64,000 nucleotides of DNA, from the NCBI GenBank assembly GCA_965207755.1, contig OZ242297.1, positions 2,914,001-2,978,000 on the forward strand. The letters run 5' to 3'. The translations under genes and the position numbers were made by a program. The stretch comes from Aldehydirespirator sp028819505 (lineage in GTDB: Bacteria > Actinomycetota > Acidimicrobiia > Acidimicrobiales > Aldehydirespiratoraceae). The notes under the pieces are model-generated. The model made no database searches. It was not told the DNA's origin and was given only the letters and a program-made list of their open reading frames with translations. This document shows, piece after piece, positions 26,190 through 34,740 of the stretch. Numbering within the stretch: position 1 is the stretch's first letter; each line of letters begins with the position of its first letter.

Positions 26190-27007
26190 TGATGGAACTT
26201 GCGAGTCCCGAAGGTCACCAGACGGGCCGGGTACCGCGACGCGGAGCACACCACCTCGTCGTGCTGATTCAGTTCCGCCAGCCGGCGTCCGTCCACCGAC
26301 AGCACCGCACCCCTGTCCGATAGAACCTCGAGCTGCAGCTGCGTCTCAGGAGCGACCATCACGGACCGGCCGAAGAGCATGTGGGGCGAGACCGGCGTGA
26401 GCAGCAAGGCCCGATGGGTGGGATCGATGACGGGTCCTCCGGCGGACAGCGAGTACGCGGTGGATCCGGTCGGCGTACACACGATGAGGCCGTCGGCCGC
26501 GTAGGTGGTGAACCGCTCGCCGTTGAACGACACGCCCAGACGCAGGGCGTAGGAGGCCGCCGGCCGTTCCACGACCGCTTCGTTCAGAGCGACTCTCCGC
26601 TGCCGGCCCCGCCCGCCGGCATCGAACTCCACGGTGAGCAGCATCCGCTCGGAGACATGGTGCTCGCCTGCCAGCACCCGCTCGATGGCGGAGTGCGCGT
26701 CGGCCGGCACCACCTCGGTGAGGTAGGCCATACGGCCGAAGTTGACGCCGAGGATCGGGACGCCGGACTCGCCGACGAGCTCGACGGCGCGCAGGATCGA
26801 ACCGTCCCCGCCGAGGGTCACCACCGCGTCCAGGCCGGCCGCGAACCGTGCCGGATCGACCTGCAGGCCGGGACAGGATGTGGCGGCCGCCTCCTCGGGA
26901 GGCATGCAGGCCTGATGGCCCTGCGAGGCGAGCCACACAGAGAGGTCGCGGGCTGCGGCGGCGGCCTCCGGACGGCCCCGGTGCACGATCAGACCGATGA
27001 CCGCCAT
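26153..27007 (-). CDS. nadK: NAD kinase
   Basis: Phosphorylates NAD to NADP. The 284-residue protein has the GGDG catalytic motif in VVTLGGDGSILRAVEL, the NFGRMAYLTEV segment (a variant of NxGxLGFL), the LNEAVVER region and the glycine-rich TPTGSTAYSLSAGGP motif. The stop codon is six bases from tlyA on the other side (tlyA ends at 27013), so tlyA and nadK are cotranscribed. The last 45 bases of the gene are duplicated downstream. Confidence 0.96.
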   Translation of the reverse strand: MAVIGLIVHRGRPEAAAAARDLSVWLASQGHQACMPPEEAAATSCPGLQVDPARFAAGLDAVVTLGGDGSILRAVELVGESGVPILGVNFGRMAYLTEVVPADAHSAIERVLAGEHHVSERMLLTVEFDAGGRGRQRRVALNEAVVERPAASYALRLGVSFNGERFTTYAADGLIVCTPTGSTAYSLSAGGPVIDPTHRALLLTPVSPHMLFGRSVMVAPETQLQLEVLSDRGAVLSVDGRRLAELNQHDEVVCSASRYPARLVTFGTRKFHQVLKTKFGLNDR

Positions 27008-27012
27008 CTCGC

Positions 27013-27834
27013 TCAGGACCCCTCCGGCCGGGCGGCCTCGGCCACGACTCGGTCAATGGCGGCGTCGGCGTCGGCGTCGGCCAGGCCCTCGGCGTCACGG
27101 CGCGCGTCGGCGTGCAGCAGGAACTCCACGTTGCCCTCGGCGCCGGTCAGGGGCGAGACCATGACCCCCATGATGGCCGCTCCGGCGCCGACAACGGCGC
27201 GGCACACTCCCGACAGCGCCCGCCGCCACACTTCCGGGTCGCGGATCACGCCGCGGCCCCGGCCGGCTTCGGCCCGGCCCGCCTCGAACTGGGGCTTCAC
27301 CAGCACGACGATGTCGGCGGTCGCCAGCCGGCAGAGATCGGCCATCACCAGGCGCAGCGAGATGAACGAGACGTCGGCCACGACGAGCTCGGCAGGCCCG
27401 CCGACGGCATCCTCGGCGACGCCGCGCACATCGGTTCGCTCGAACGAGGCCACCCTCGGGTCGGCCCGCAAGCGCTCGTGCAGTTGGTTGCGGCCCACAT
27501 CGATGGCTGCCACGGCGGCGGCGCCGTGCTGCAGCAGGCAGTCGGTGAAGCCCCCGGTCGACGCGCCCACGTCGATGGCCCGGCACCCGGTCGCGGCGAT
27601 GCCGAATCCGGCCAGCGCGGCCTCGAGCTTGTGCCCGCCCCGGGACACGTAGCGGGGCGGGTCGCCCGCCACGACCACCGGCTCGCCCGGATCGACCAGG
27701 CGCGACGCCTTGGCCGCCGGCGCTCCCCCCACGGTCACCCGCCGTCCCTCGATGAGCCGCTGGGCGTCGCTGCGGCTGCCGGCCAGGCCGCGGCGCACCA
27801 ACTCGGTGTCGAGCCGCCGGCGCCTGGGCGTCAC
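27013..27834 (-). CDS. tlyA: TlyA-type 16S/23S rRNA 2'-O-methyltransferase (hemolysin A family)
   Basis: Ribose methyltransferase of rRNA in the TlyA family. The 273-residue product has an N-terminal S4 domain (RRLDTELVRRGLAGSRSDAQ) and an FtsJ-like methyltransferase domain with YVSRGGHKLEAAL, the SAM-binding DVGASTGGFTDCLL, VADVSFISLR and VKPQFEAGR. The GTG at 27834 is chosen (VTPRRRRLDTELV); upstream the frame runs into the next gene. It lies 10 bases after the alpha/beta hydrolase gene and just before nadK. Confidence 0.93.
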   Translation of the reverse strand: MTPRRRRLDTELVRRGLAGSRSDAQRLIEGRRVTVGGAPAAKASRLVDPGEPVVVAGDPPRYVSRGGHKLEAALAGFGIAATGCRAIDVGASTGGFTDCLLQHGAAAVAAIDVGRNQLHERLRADPRVASFERTDVRGVAEDAVGGPAELVVADVSFISLRLVMADLCRLATADIVVLVKPQFEAGRAEAGRGRGVIRDPEVWRRALSGVCRAVVGAGAAIMGVMVSPLTGAEGNVEFLLHADARRDAEGLADADADAAIDRVVAEAARPEGS

Positions 27835-27844
27835 GACGGCGGGC

Positions 27845-28675
27845 TCAGCCCGCGATGCGGGACTGGCGATCCAGCCAGCCGATCGTGAAGGCGTTCCACT
27901 CGTCCACCATCTCGTGGAAGGCGATGTGGCTGGAGTGGGGGCCACCGAAGACGTGCATGGTCGAGCCCCCGATCGCCCGCTGCACTTCCAGCCCGTAGCG
28001 GGTCGGCACCTGCCAGTCCATCTCTCCCGAGGTGATCAGGGTGGGTACCTTGATCGAGCCGAGGCGGTCGAGCGTGTCGTGGGTCTTGTCGGCGTGGAAG
28101 TGGCCGAGCATCCCGGCCTTGGAGGGCGGATGCGGGTTCTCGAGGATGAAGCCCCGCTCGAAGGCCTCCACATCGGCCGGCTGCTCGTTGATGAACGTCG
28201 GGCTGGCCACCCACAGCAGGGCGGTCCGGATGTACCCGGCGGGATCGTCGTGGAGGATGTAGGTCTCGTTGGTGTCGATCATGCGGATGAACCACTCGTC
28301 GGAGCGGCCCCAGGTGCAGTGCAGCTGCAGGGTGGCCACCAGGCCGGGGTGGTTGATCGCGAGTTCCTGGGCGGTGGCCGACCCCAGGGACAGGCCCGAG
28401 ACGTGGGCTCGCTCCACCCCGAGGCTGTCACAGAGCGCGGCCGCGTCGTCGGCCAGGATGCGCATCGAGTACTCGCCGACATCGGGCGGGTGGGTGGACC
28501 GTCCCGTGCCCCGGGCGTCGTAGGTGACGACCGTGTAGTGGTGCCGGTAGGCCTCCACCTGGGCGGCCCAAGTGGTGTGGTCGGCGGCCGTGCCCATGAT
28601 GAGCAGCAGGGGGTCTCCGGTTCCCTCGACCTGGTAGTACACCTCTATCCCGGTGGGCAGTTCGACGAAGGGCAT
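27845..28675 (-). CDS. Alpha/beta-fold hydrolase
   Basis: A 276-residue alpha/beta hydrolase. The nucleophile elbow is GLSLGS, the oxyanion region is LIMGTAADHTTW, and the acid/base are in TSGEMDWQVP and PHSSHIAFHEM. It resembles 3-oxoadipate enol-lactonase and RutD-type hydrolases, but the substrate cannot be read. It is the last gene of a minus-strand set with an amidase, a 71-residue protein and a RidA-like protein, separated from the amidase by 25 bases, which suggests a role in a shared degradation pathway. A ribosome site (AAAGGAGG) lies just upstream of the start. Confidence 0.85.
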   Translation of the reverse strand: MPFVELPTGIEVYYQVEGTGDPLLLIMGTAADHTTWAAQVEAYRHHYTVVTYDARGTGRSTHPPDVGEYSMRILADDAAALCDSLGVERAHVSGLSLGSATAQELAINHPGLVATLQLHCTWGRSDEWFIRMIDTNETYILHDDPAGYIRTALLWVASPTFINEQPADVEAFERGFILENPHPPSKAGMLGHFHADKTHDTLDRLGSIKVPTLITSGEMDWQVPTRYGLEVQRAIGGSTMHVFGGPHSSHIAFHEMVDEWNAFTIGWLDRQSRIAG

Positions 28676-28700
28676 CGAGGACCTCCTTTCTGGTCCTGGC

Positions 28701-30140
28701 TCATCCGGTTGGAGCAGGATCGCCCCGTTCGACGCGTGCCCCGGCCGCGCCTGACGAGTTGGTGGGCGGCCGCCGGGCCCGGATGCCCGCGGCCGCCTCG
28801 AAACAGGCGCCGACCCGGAGGACCATCTCCTCGTCGAACGGCGCAGCCGCGACCTGCAGTCCGATGGGCAGACCGTTGCGGTCGAAGCCGGCCGGCACCG
28901 ACAGCGCGGGCAGGCCCGACAGGTTGAACGGGCCCGTCGTGCGCACGTAGGCCAGCGTCACCGGTTCGGCGGAGTCCCCGAACCAGAGGTCGTCCGCGTC
29001 CTTGGGTGCGGCGGTGGCCGGGAGGGTCGGCGTGACCAGCGCGTCGAGCCGGTTGCGGATGAAGACGCGGCGCAGGGCGTCGGCGATGGCCCGCCGGGCC
29101 TGCAACGCCTTGAAGTAGTGCTCCGGCGCCAGCGTCAGGCCCGCGACCAGCAGGGTGCGGATGCCGGGGTCGATCCGGTCGGGTCGGCTGCGCACCAGGT
29201 CGCGGTGGTACGCGCCGGCCTCGGGGGCGACGATCCCGAACTCGGCGGCCAGGCCGTGCTCGAGTTCGGGAACCTCCACGCCGACCATGGCCGCGCCCTG
29301 GCGGCCGAGCAGGTCGGCGGAGGCCGCGAAGGTCTCCGCCACGTCGGGTTGCACGGGGTCGAGGGGCGGACCGGAGAGCACTCCGATCCTCAGCCCCTCG
29401 ACACCCCGGTCCAGGCCGCTGGAGTACTGCGGCACGGGCCTCGACGAGGCCGAGGGATCCAAGGGGTCGGGCCCGGCGAGCACCTCCAGGCTGGCAGCCG
29501 CGCCTTCGACGGTGGAGGTCAGGGGGCCGAGGTGGTCGAGCGACCACGCCAGCGCGGCCACCCCGGCGCGCGACACCCGGCCGTAGGTGGCCTTCAGCCC
29601 CACCGTTCCGCACAGCGAGGCAGGGATGCGGATCGAGCCGCCGGTGTCGCTGCCGACGGCCATGGGCACGATCCCGGCCGCCACCGCCGCGCCCGAGCCT
29701 CCGCTGGACCCGCCGGGGATCCGGTCCAGGTCCCAGGGATTGGAGACCGGCGGGCTGTAGACGCCGCAGGCCAGTTCGTGGGTGGTCGTCTTGCCCACGA
29801 TGACCGCACCGCCTCGACGCAGGCGCCGCACCAGCGTGGCGTCGGTCGCGGCCGGCGTCGCCGGGTAGGCGGACGAGCCGCATCTCGTGGGCAGGCCGGC
29901 CACGTCGACGATGTCCTTGATCGCCACCGGCACGCCCATCAGGGGCCCGAGGTCTCGTCCGGCCGCGATCGCCTCGTCGGCGGCGTCGGCCGCTTCGAGG
30001 GCGCCATCAGGATCCAGGACGACGAAGGCGGCCAGGTCGCCGTCGAGTGCCGCCGCGGCAGCCAGGCTTGCCTCGGTGAACTCACGGCTGGTCGTGCGGC
30101 CCGAGCGCAGCGACCTGCCAGCCTCACCGATGTCGGTCAC
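28701..30140 (-). CDS. Amidase-signature-family amidohydrolase
   Basis: The 479-residue protein carries the Ser-cisSer-Lys signature: lysine in VPVAIKDIVDVAG, and the GGSSGGSGAAVAAG and GSDTGGSIRIPAS blocks. It belongs to the same superfamily as GatA, AtzF and indole-acetamide hydrolases. No gatB or gatC is near, so a catabolic amidase is favoured over a tRNA amidotransferase. Neighbours (RidA-like, alpha/beta hydrolase, carbamoylase-type hydrolase, ammonium transporter) fit release of ammonia from amides or ureides. Confidence 0.9.
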   Translation of the reverse strand: MTDIGEAGRSLRSGRTTSREFTEASLAAAAALDGDLAAFVVLDPDGALEAADAADEAIAAGRDLGPLMGVPVAIKDIVDVAGLPTRCGSSAYPATPAATDATLVRRLRRGGAVIVGKTTTHELACGVYSPPVSNPWDLDRIPGGSSGGSGAAVAAGIVPMAVGSDTGGSIRIPASLCGTVGLKATYGRVSRAGVAALAWSLDHLGPLTSTVEGAAASLEVLAGPDPLDPSASSRPVPQYSSGLDRGVEGLRIGVLSGPPLDPVQPDVAETFAASADLLGRQGAAMVGVEVPELEHGLAAEFGIVAPEAGAYHRDLVRSRPDRIDPGIRTLLVAGLTLAPEHYFKALQARRAIADALRRVFIRNRLDALVTPTLPATAAPKDADDLWFGDSAEPVTLAYVRTTGPFNLSGLPALSVPAGFDRNGLPIGLQVAAAPFDEEMVLRVGACFEAAAGIRARRPPTNSSGAAGARVERGDPAPTG

Positions 30141-30154
30141 TGCCCGTTCCGGGG

Positions 30155-30370
30155 TTACTCGGTATCGCCCGTCGGCCAGCTCGGGTCGAAGGCGGTGGGA
30201 TCCAGCCCACCGCTCTCCGACAGCAACGCATCCAGGCTCTCACTCTGCGCGATCCGCTCGGCCAGGTCGGCATGCGTGGCCGCCGCGTCGAACACCTCGT
30301 GGTCGAGACCGAGTTCTCGCATCCGGGCCGCAGTTTGCTCGACCGGATCGCCGGGGGCGGCGTCACCCAC
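30155..30370 (-). CDS. Small conserved-looking protein between RidA-like and amidase genes
   Basis: A 71-residue acidic protein (VGDAAPGDPVEQTAARMREL start) that begins at a GTG overlapping the ridA-like stop and ends 15 bases before the amidase start. Mostly helical by eye, no cysteines, no membrane segment. I do not recognise a family. Tight coupling to both neighbours supports it being real; small helical subunits that pair with amidases (GatC- or AtzG-like) are a possible analogy, but I see no sequence match. Confidence 0.55.
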   Translation of the reverse strand: MGDAAPGDPVEQTAARMRELGLDHEVFDAAATHADLAERIAQSESLDALLSESGGLDPTAFDPSWPTGDTE

Positions 30371-30764
30371 TGCCGGCGCCGATCACCGCTATCACGTCCA
30401 CCTCCATCTTGAGGCCGGGCAAACCCAGGGCGGCGGCCTGGCACGCGGTCACCGCGGGGAACGGCCGGCCTGCGAACACCTCGCGGCGGATCTCCATCTC
30501 CTCGGCGATCTCTCGCACGTCCTGCATGAAGTAGGTGACCTTCACCACGTCGGCAATGGAGCTGCCCGAAGCGGCCAGGACGCTGGCGATGTTGTCCCAC
30601 ACTTGACGGGCCTGCTCCGTGACCGTCTCCCCCACCACTTTGCCGGCCTCGTCCAGGGCGACCTGGCCGGCCAGGTAGAGGGTGTCGCCGGCCCGCACCG
30701 CGTAGGAGTACGGCTCCGGCGGCGGGCACAGCCCGGGCACGTCCACCACGGATTCCAGCGGCAT
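30363..30764 (-). CDS. RidA/YjgF/RutC-family protein
   Basis: A 133-residue protein of the RidA superfamily, which includes reactive-enamine/imine deaminases. Family features are AGDTLYLAGQVALDEAGKVV, QARQVWDNIASVLAASG and VVKVTYFMQDV. The region that in true RidA carries the catalytic arginine (R-x-x-V/A-E-V) reads FPAVTACQAAALGLPGLKME and has no arginine, so a classical imine deaminase activity is doubtful. It is first in the minus-strand set with the 71-residue protein, the amidase and the hydrolase. Upstream lie two family-B palindromes. Confidence 0.88.
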   Translation of the reverse strand: MPLESVVDVPGLCPPPEPYSYAVRAGDTLYLAGQVALDEAGKVVGETVTEQARQVWDNIASVLAASGSSIADVVKVTYFMQDVREIAEEMEIRREVFAGRPFPAVTACQAAALGLPGLKMEVDVIAVIGAGSG

Positions 30765-30799
30765 CGGCGGTCAATATAGGCTGCCGTCGGTTCGACCGC

Positions 30800-30847
30800 G
30801 AATTGGCAGCCAGGAACGCCCAATAGGGAGTCGACCGCTGCCAATTC
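30800..30847. repeat. Family-B 48-bp palindromic element, copy 2
   Basis: GAATTGGCAGC at 30800 and GCTGCCAATTC ending 30847. Paired with copy 3, starts 74 bases apart, in the divergent spacer between the RidA-like and hydrolase genes. Confidence 0.93.
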
Positions 30848-30873
30848 CCCAAGTCGACCCGAGCCCCGACCGC

Positions 30874-30921
30874 GAATTGGCAGCCAGGAACGCCCAATCG
30901 GGAGTCGACCGCTGCCAATTC
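30874..30921. repeat. Family-B 48-bp palindromic element, copy 3
   Basis: Nearly identical to copy 2 including flanks; ends 25 bases before the hydrolase start at 30947. Confidence 0.93.
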
Positions 30922-30946
30922 CCCAAACCGACGCAGGAGGCCGCCG

Positions 30947-31837
30947 ATGCCCAAGGTCAACGTCAACGGAGTCGAACTCTGGTACCAGTTCAGCGGCGAG
31001 GGCGCCACCGTCGTCCAGATCGGCGGAGCCGTCAGCGCCCATGAGGGGTACGCCACCATCACGCCCGGCCTGTCGCAGCACTACCGGGTGCTCGACTACG
31101 ACCACCGCGGCTACGGGAGCAGCGACCGCCCCGTCCAGCGCTACACGCTCGACACCTGGAGCGACGACCTGGCCGGGCTGATGGACGCGCTGGACCTGGA
31201 ACGAGCCCACATCCACGGCGGGTCGATGGGCAGCTTCATCGCGGTGAACTTCGCGGCCCGCTATCCCGACAGGGTCGACAAACTGGTCCTCGGGGCCGGA
31301 GCCGTGGGCCGGTGCGACCGCATGGGAGTGCTCCAGTTCAGGGTCTGGCAGAGCCTGGCCCGGGCCTACGGGGTGGCGTCGCGGGAGGTGGCCGAGCAGC
31401 TGCTTATCGACGCCTTCTCGCGCGCCTTCCTCGACGGCCCCGACGGCGGCGACGGAGCCGTTGACCTGATGCAGGAGATCACCGCCCGCAACGTGGGCAC
31501 CGATGTCTTCGTCGACGCCTGCCAGGCGATGATCGACACCGATGTCACCGGCCAGCTCCACCGGGTCGCGGCACCGACGCTGGTCATGGTGGGATCGGAG
31601 GACGTGCTCACCCCGCTGGATGCCGGGCCGGGCGGAGCCGGCGCCCGGTACGTGGCCGAGAACCTGCCCGACGCCCGGCTGGTCGTCTTCGAGGGCAGCG
31701 GACACGGGCACTACGTCGAGCAGCAGGAGGAGTCGCTGACCGCGATCCTCGGGTTCCTGGCCGAGCAGGAGGAATTGGCAGCGCTATGCACGCATAGTGA
31801 GGATTCTGCTGCCAATTCCCCGCTGGCGGGCGGCTAG
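30947..31837 (+). CDS. Alpha/beta-fold hydrolase with element-derived C-terminus
   Basis: A 296-residue alpha/beta hydrolase with the nucleophile elbow HGGSMGSF, DHRGYGSSDRP, an acid region MVGSEDVLTP and the terminal histidine in EGSGHGHYVEQ. It resembles enol-lactonase/haloperoxidase-type hydrolases; substrate unknown. About the last 21 residues (from near 276) are encoded by a family-B palindrome at 31772-31818, so the natural C-terminus has been replaced or extended by the element. It is followed after 10 bases by the M20-type hydrolase, so the two are probably one transcription unit. A GGAGG ribosome site precedes the ATG. Confidence 0.86.
   Translation: MPKVNVNGVELWYQFSGEGATVVQIGGAVSAHEGYATITPGLSQHYRVLDYDHRGYGSSDRPVQRYTLDTWSDDLAGLMDALDLERAHIHGGSMGSFIAVNFAARYPDRVDKLVLGAGAVGRCDRMGVLQFRVWQSLARAYGVASREVAEQLLIDAFSRAFLDGPDGGDGAVDLMQEITARNVGTDVFVDACQAMIDTDVTGQLHRVAAPTLVMVGSEDVLTPLDAGPGGAGARYVAENLPDARLVVFEGSGHGHYVEQQEESLTAILGFLAEQEELAALCTHSEDSAANSPLAGG
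31772..31818. repeat. Family-B 47-bp palindromic element, copy 4 (inside a gene end)
   Basis: GAATTGGCAGC at 31772 and GCTGCCAATTC ending 31818, with inner dyad CTATGC/GCATAG. It lies within the last codons of the hydrolase gene. Confidence 0.92.
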
Positions 31838-31847
31838 CCTCCCGGCG

Positions 31848-33104
31848 ATGGCCGGTCCCAGCGGAGAACGAGAGCTCTTGGCGGTCAACGGCCGGCGCCT
31901 GTTGCAGCGGCTGTGGGACCTGGCCGAGATCGGCCCGATCCCCGGCGGGGGCAACAACCGCCTCGCGCTGACCGACGCCGACAAGGCGGGCCGCGACCTT
32001 GTGGTCACCTGGATGCGCGACCTCGGCCTCGACGTGCGCATCGACACCATCGGCAACGTCGTGGCCGTCCAGCAGGACGTGGGCCGGGGGCCTCCGGTGA
32101 TGATGGGCTCCCACATCGACACTGTCGCCACCGGCGGCAAGTACGACGGCAACCTCGGTGTGCTGGCCGCCCTGGAGGTGATCGAGACCGCCATCGAGAG
32201 CGGCATCGGCCTCGAGCGCCCGCTGGCCGCGGCCTTCTTCACCAACGAGGAGGGCTCCCGCTTCCCGCCCGACATGATGGGCAGCCTCTGCTACACCGGC
32301 GGGCTGACCGTCGAGGAGGCCATGTCGACCACCGACGCCGACGGCGTCGCGGTCGGCGACGAACTGGACCGCATCGGCTACCGCGGCCCGGTGCCGTGCC
32401 CGGGACCGGCGCCCTACGCCTTCGTCGAGCTCCACATCGAGCAGGGGCCGGTGCTGGAACGCGACGGCATGCGCATCGGTGCGGTCACCGGCGTGCAGGG
32501 CATCTCCTGGACCGAGGTGAACATCACCGGCCAGTCGAACCATGCGGGCACGACCCCGATGAGCATGAGGCGCGACGCAGGACTGGCCGCGGGCGAGCTG
32601 GTGGTGGCGGTGCGGCGCATAGCCGACGAGATGGGCGGCACCCAGGTGGGGACGGTCGGGGCCCTGAGGCTGCACCCCGACCTGGTGAACGTGGTGGCGG
32701 CCCGGGCCAAGCTCATCATCGACCTGCGCAACACCGACGACGACGACCTGCAGTCGGCCGAGCGGCGCCTGCTGACCGAAGTCAAGCGAATAGCCGACTC
32801 AGAGGACGTCGAGATCGACACCAAGTGGGTGGCCCGCTTCGAGCCGGTGGTGTTCGATCCCCGGGTGGTGGAACTGGTCGAGTCCAACGCCTCGGCACTG
32901 GGGCTGCCGGTGCGGCGGATGCCCTCGGGGGCGGGACACGACGCCCAGATCCTGGCCGCGGTGTGCCCGGCGGGGATGGTGTTCGTTCCCAGCGTGAAGG
33001 GCATCAGCCACAATCCGGCCGAGCACACCGAGCCCGACGATCTCGTCGCCGGCGCCAACGTCCTGCTCAACACCGTGGTCACTCTGGCCACCGAGGGGGT
33101 CTGA
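31848..33104 (+). CDS. M20-family Zn-dependent amidohydrolase (allantoate/N-carbamoyl amino acid hydrolase type)
   Basis: Di-metal hydrolase of the HyuC/AllC group, which removes carbamoyl groups from ureido acids or hydrolyses allantoate. The 418-residue protein has the metal ligands in MGSHIDTVATGGKYDG (His, Asp), FFTNEEGSRF (Glu), FVELHIEQGPVLE (His) and GISHNPAEHT (His), and the lid-domain motif SNHAGTTPMSMRRDA. ATG 31848 follows the previous stop by 10 bases; an upstream in-frame start lies inside the repeat element. Near an amidase and an ammonium transporter it suggests ureide use, but substrate choice is inference. Confidence 0.9.
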   Translation: MAGPSGERELLAVNGRRLLQRLWDLAEIGPIPGGGNNRLALTDADKAGRDLVVTWMRDLGLDVRIDTIGNVVAVQQDVGRGPPVMMGSHIDTVATGGKYDGNLGVLAALEVIETAIESGIGLERPLAAAFFTNEEGSRFPPDMMGSLCYTGGLTVEEAMSTTDADGVAVGDELDRIGYRGPVPCPGPAPYAFVELHIEQGPVLERDGMRIGAVTGVQGISWTEVNITGQSNHAGTTPMSMRRDAGLAAGELVVAVRRIADEMGGTQVGTVGALRLHPDLVNVVAARAKLIIDLRNTDDDDLQSAERRLLTEVKRIADSEDVEIDTKWVARFEPVVFDPRVVELVESNASALGLPVRRMPSGAGHDAQILAAVCPAGMVFVPSVKGISHNPAEHTEPDDLVAGANVLLNTVVTLATEGV

Positions 33105-33251
33105 GTTCGTCTGGCGGCGGTGATGGACTGCCGGCCTCCGGCCGCGGCCGCCACGCGCCGCCGCACACCCGCAGCCGAGCGGACTGAGACTGGTTCCTGC
33201 TGCTACTGTCGCGGCCGGTCTTGACCGATCCTAGACACAAGGGGGCACCGC

Positions 33252-34643
33252 ATGACTCCGATTCGACGACGCGGCTCGATGGCGGCCGGAGCCGTGCTGG
33301 CGGTCGCCGCGCTCCTGGCGGCCCTGCCGGCCATTGCTCTGGCCGACGAAGCGCATGGCGAGGCGTCGGGCCTGCCGCGCGAGGAGCTGCAGTTCATCCT
33401 CAACACGTTCGCCTTCCTCATCTGGGGCGCTCTGGTGATGTGGATGTGCGCCGGCTTCACGATGCTGGAGTCGGGCGCGGTCCGCACCAAGAACGCCTCG
33501 ATGATCTGCCTCAAGAACATCGGCATCTACTCGATCGCCGGCCTGGCCTACTACTTCGTCGGCTACAACCTCATGTACGTGGACGTCGGCGACGTGATCG
33601 GCTCGTTCCAGTTCCTCTACGGGCCGTCGGACGCCGAGCTGGGCCTGCTCGACGGCGCGGCCGAACACCTCGGCGAGGTGGTCGGCAACGGCTACGCGGT
33701 GATGTCGGACTGGTTCTTCCAGATGGTGTTCGTGGCCACCGCGGCGTCGATCGTGTCGGGCGCCATCGCCGAGCGGATCAAGATGTGGGCGTTCTTCCTG
33801 TTCACCCTGATCCTGACCGCCTTCATCTACCCGATCGTCGGGTCCTGGTACTGGGGCGGCGGCTGGCTGGCCGAGCAGGGCTTCGTGGACTTCGCCGGAT
33901 CCACCATCGTTCACAGCACCGGCGGGTGGGCCGCCCTGGCCGGCGTGCTGATCATCGGGCCGCGGCTGGGCAAGTTCCGCGAGAACGGCACGGTCAAGCC
34001 CACCCCGCCCTCCAACGTGCTGGTGGTGACCCTGGGGGTGCTGATCCTGTGGCTGGGCTGGTTCGGATTCAACGGCGGGTCGCAGTTGGCGCTGGGCAGC
34101 GCGGCCGACGCGGTGGCCATGAGCAACATCCTGGTCAACACCAACCTGGCCGCGGCGGCCGGGGTGGTGGCCGCCCTGGCCGTGTCACGGCCGATCTTCG
34201 GGCGCATGGACCTGTTCGCCGGCCTCAACGGCGCGCTGGCCGGGCTGGTCTCGATCACCGCCGCCCCCGACATAACCGAGCACTGGTGGGCGGTCGTCAT
34301 CGGCGCCATCGGCGGTGTGATCTGCACCCTGGCCATCAAGGCTCTGGAGAAGCTCAAGATCGACGACGTGGTGGGCGCGATCCCCGCCCATCTGGTGTGC
34401 GGCATCTGGGGGACGCTGGCGGCCAGCATCGCGGGCGGCGCCGACTTCGGCACGCAGCTGCTCGGCGTGATGACCATCGGCGCCTTCGTGTTCATCTCCT
34501 CGCTGATCGTGTGGAAGCTGATGGACATGGTCATGGGCCTGCGGGTGAGCACTGAGGCGGAGCGCCTCGGACAGGACACCGCCGAGCTGGGCATCGAGAC
34601 CTATCCCGAGTTCGTCCTCATGCCCGAGGAATTCGACGACTGA
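33252..34643 (+). CDS. amt: Ammonium transporter Amt
   Basis: Trimeric membrane channel for ammonium. The 463-residue protein starts with a signal peptide (about 1-31, ending AIALADEA), followed by eleven or so membrane segments. The twin-histidine pore is visible as GSTIVHSTGGW and IPAHLVCGIWGT, and AGFTMLESGAVRTKN is the family N-terminal motif. No glnK/PII gene is adjacent, unlike the common amtB-glnK pair. A ribosome site (AAGGGGG) lies just upstream. The last codons (FDD-stop) are duplicated in the downstream spacer. Confidence 0.96.
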   Translation: MTPIRRRGSMAAGAVLAVAALLAALPAIALADEAHGEASGLPREELQFILNTFAFLIWGALVMWMCAGFTMLESGAVRTKNASMICLKNIGIYSIAGLAYYFVGYNLMYVDVGDVIGSFQFLYGPSDAELGLLDGAAEHLGEVVGNGYAVMSDWFFQMVFVATAASIVSGAIAERIKMWAFFLFTLILTAFIYPIVGSWYWGGGWLAEQGFVDFAGSTIVHSTGGWAALAGVLIIGPRLGKFRENGTVKPTPPSNVLVVTLGVLILWLGWFGFNGGSQLALGSAADAVAMSNILVNTNLAAAAGVVAALAVSRPIFGRMDLFAGLNGALAGLVSITAAPDITEHWWAVVIGAIGGVICTLAIKALEKLKIDDVVGAIPAHLVCGIWGTLAASIAGGADFGTQLLGVMTIGAFVFISSLIVWKLMDMVMGLRVSTEAERLGQDTAELGIETYPEFVLMPEEFDD

Positions 34644-34740
34644 CCGCGCCGGCAGCCGCTCGACGACTGACCGCGCCATCCTCCGGAGGCGTCCGCGGGG
34701 CATGGCTGAAGCACTAGGTTCCGGGCATGGCTGAAGCGCT
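34633..34740. repeat. Duplicated amt 3' end and duplicated start of the next gene
   Basis: TCGACGACTGACCGCGCC, containing the amt stop, occurs at 34633-34650 and again at 34660-34677. GCATGGCTGAAGC occurs at 34700-34712 and at 34725-34737, the second copy holding the start of the following gene. Two short direct duplications in one spacer. Confidence 0.9.

Noticed and set aside
33105..33251. Riboswitch or PII operator upstream of amt
   Set aside because: I could find no convincing aptamer or inverted repeat beyond the ribosome site just upstream of the start.
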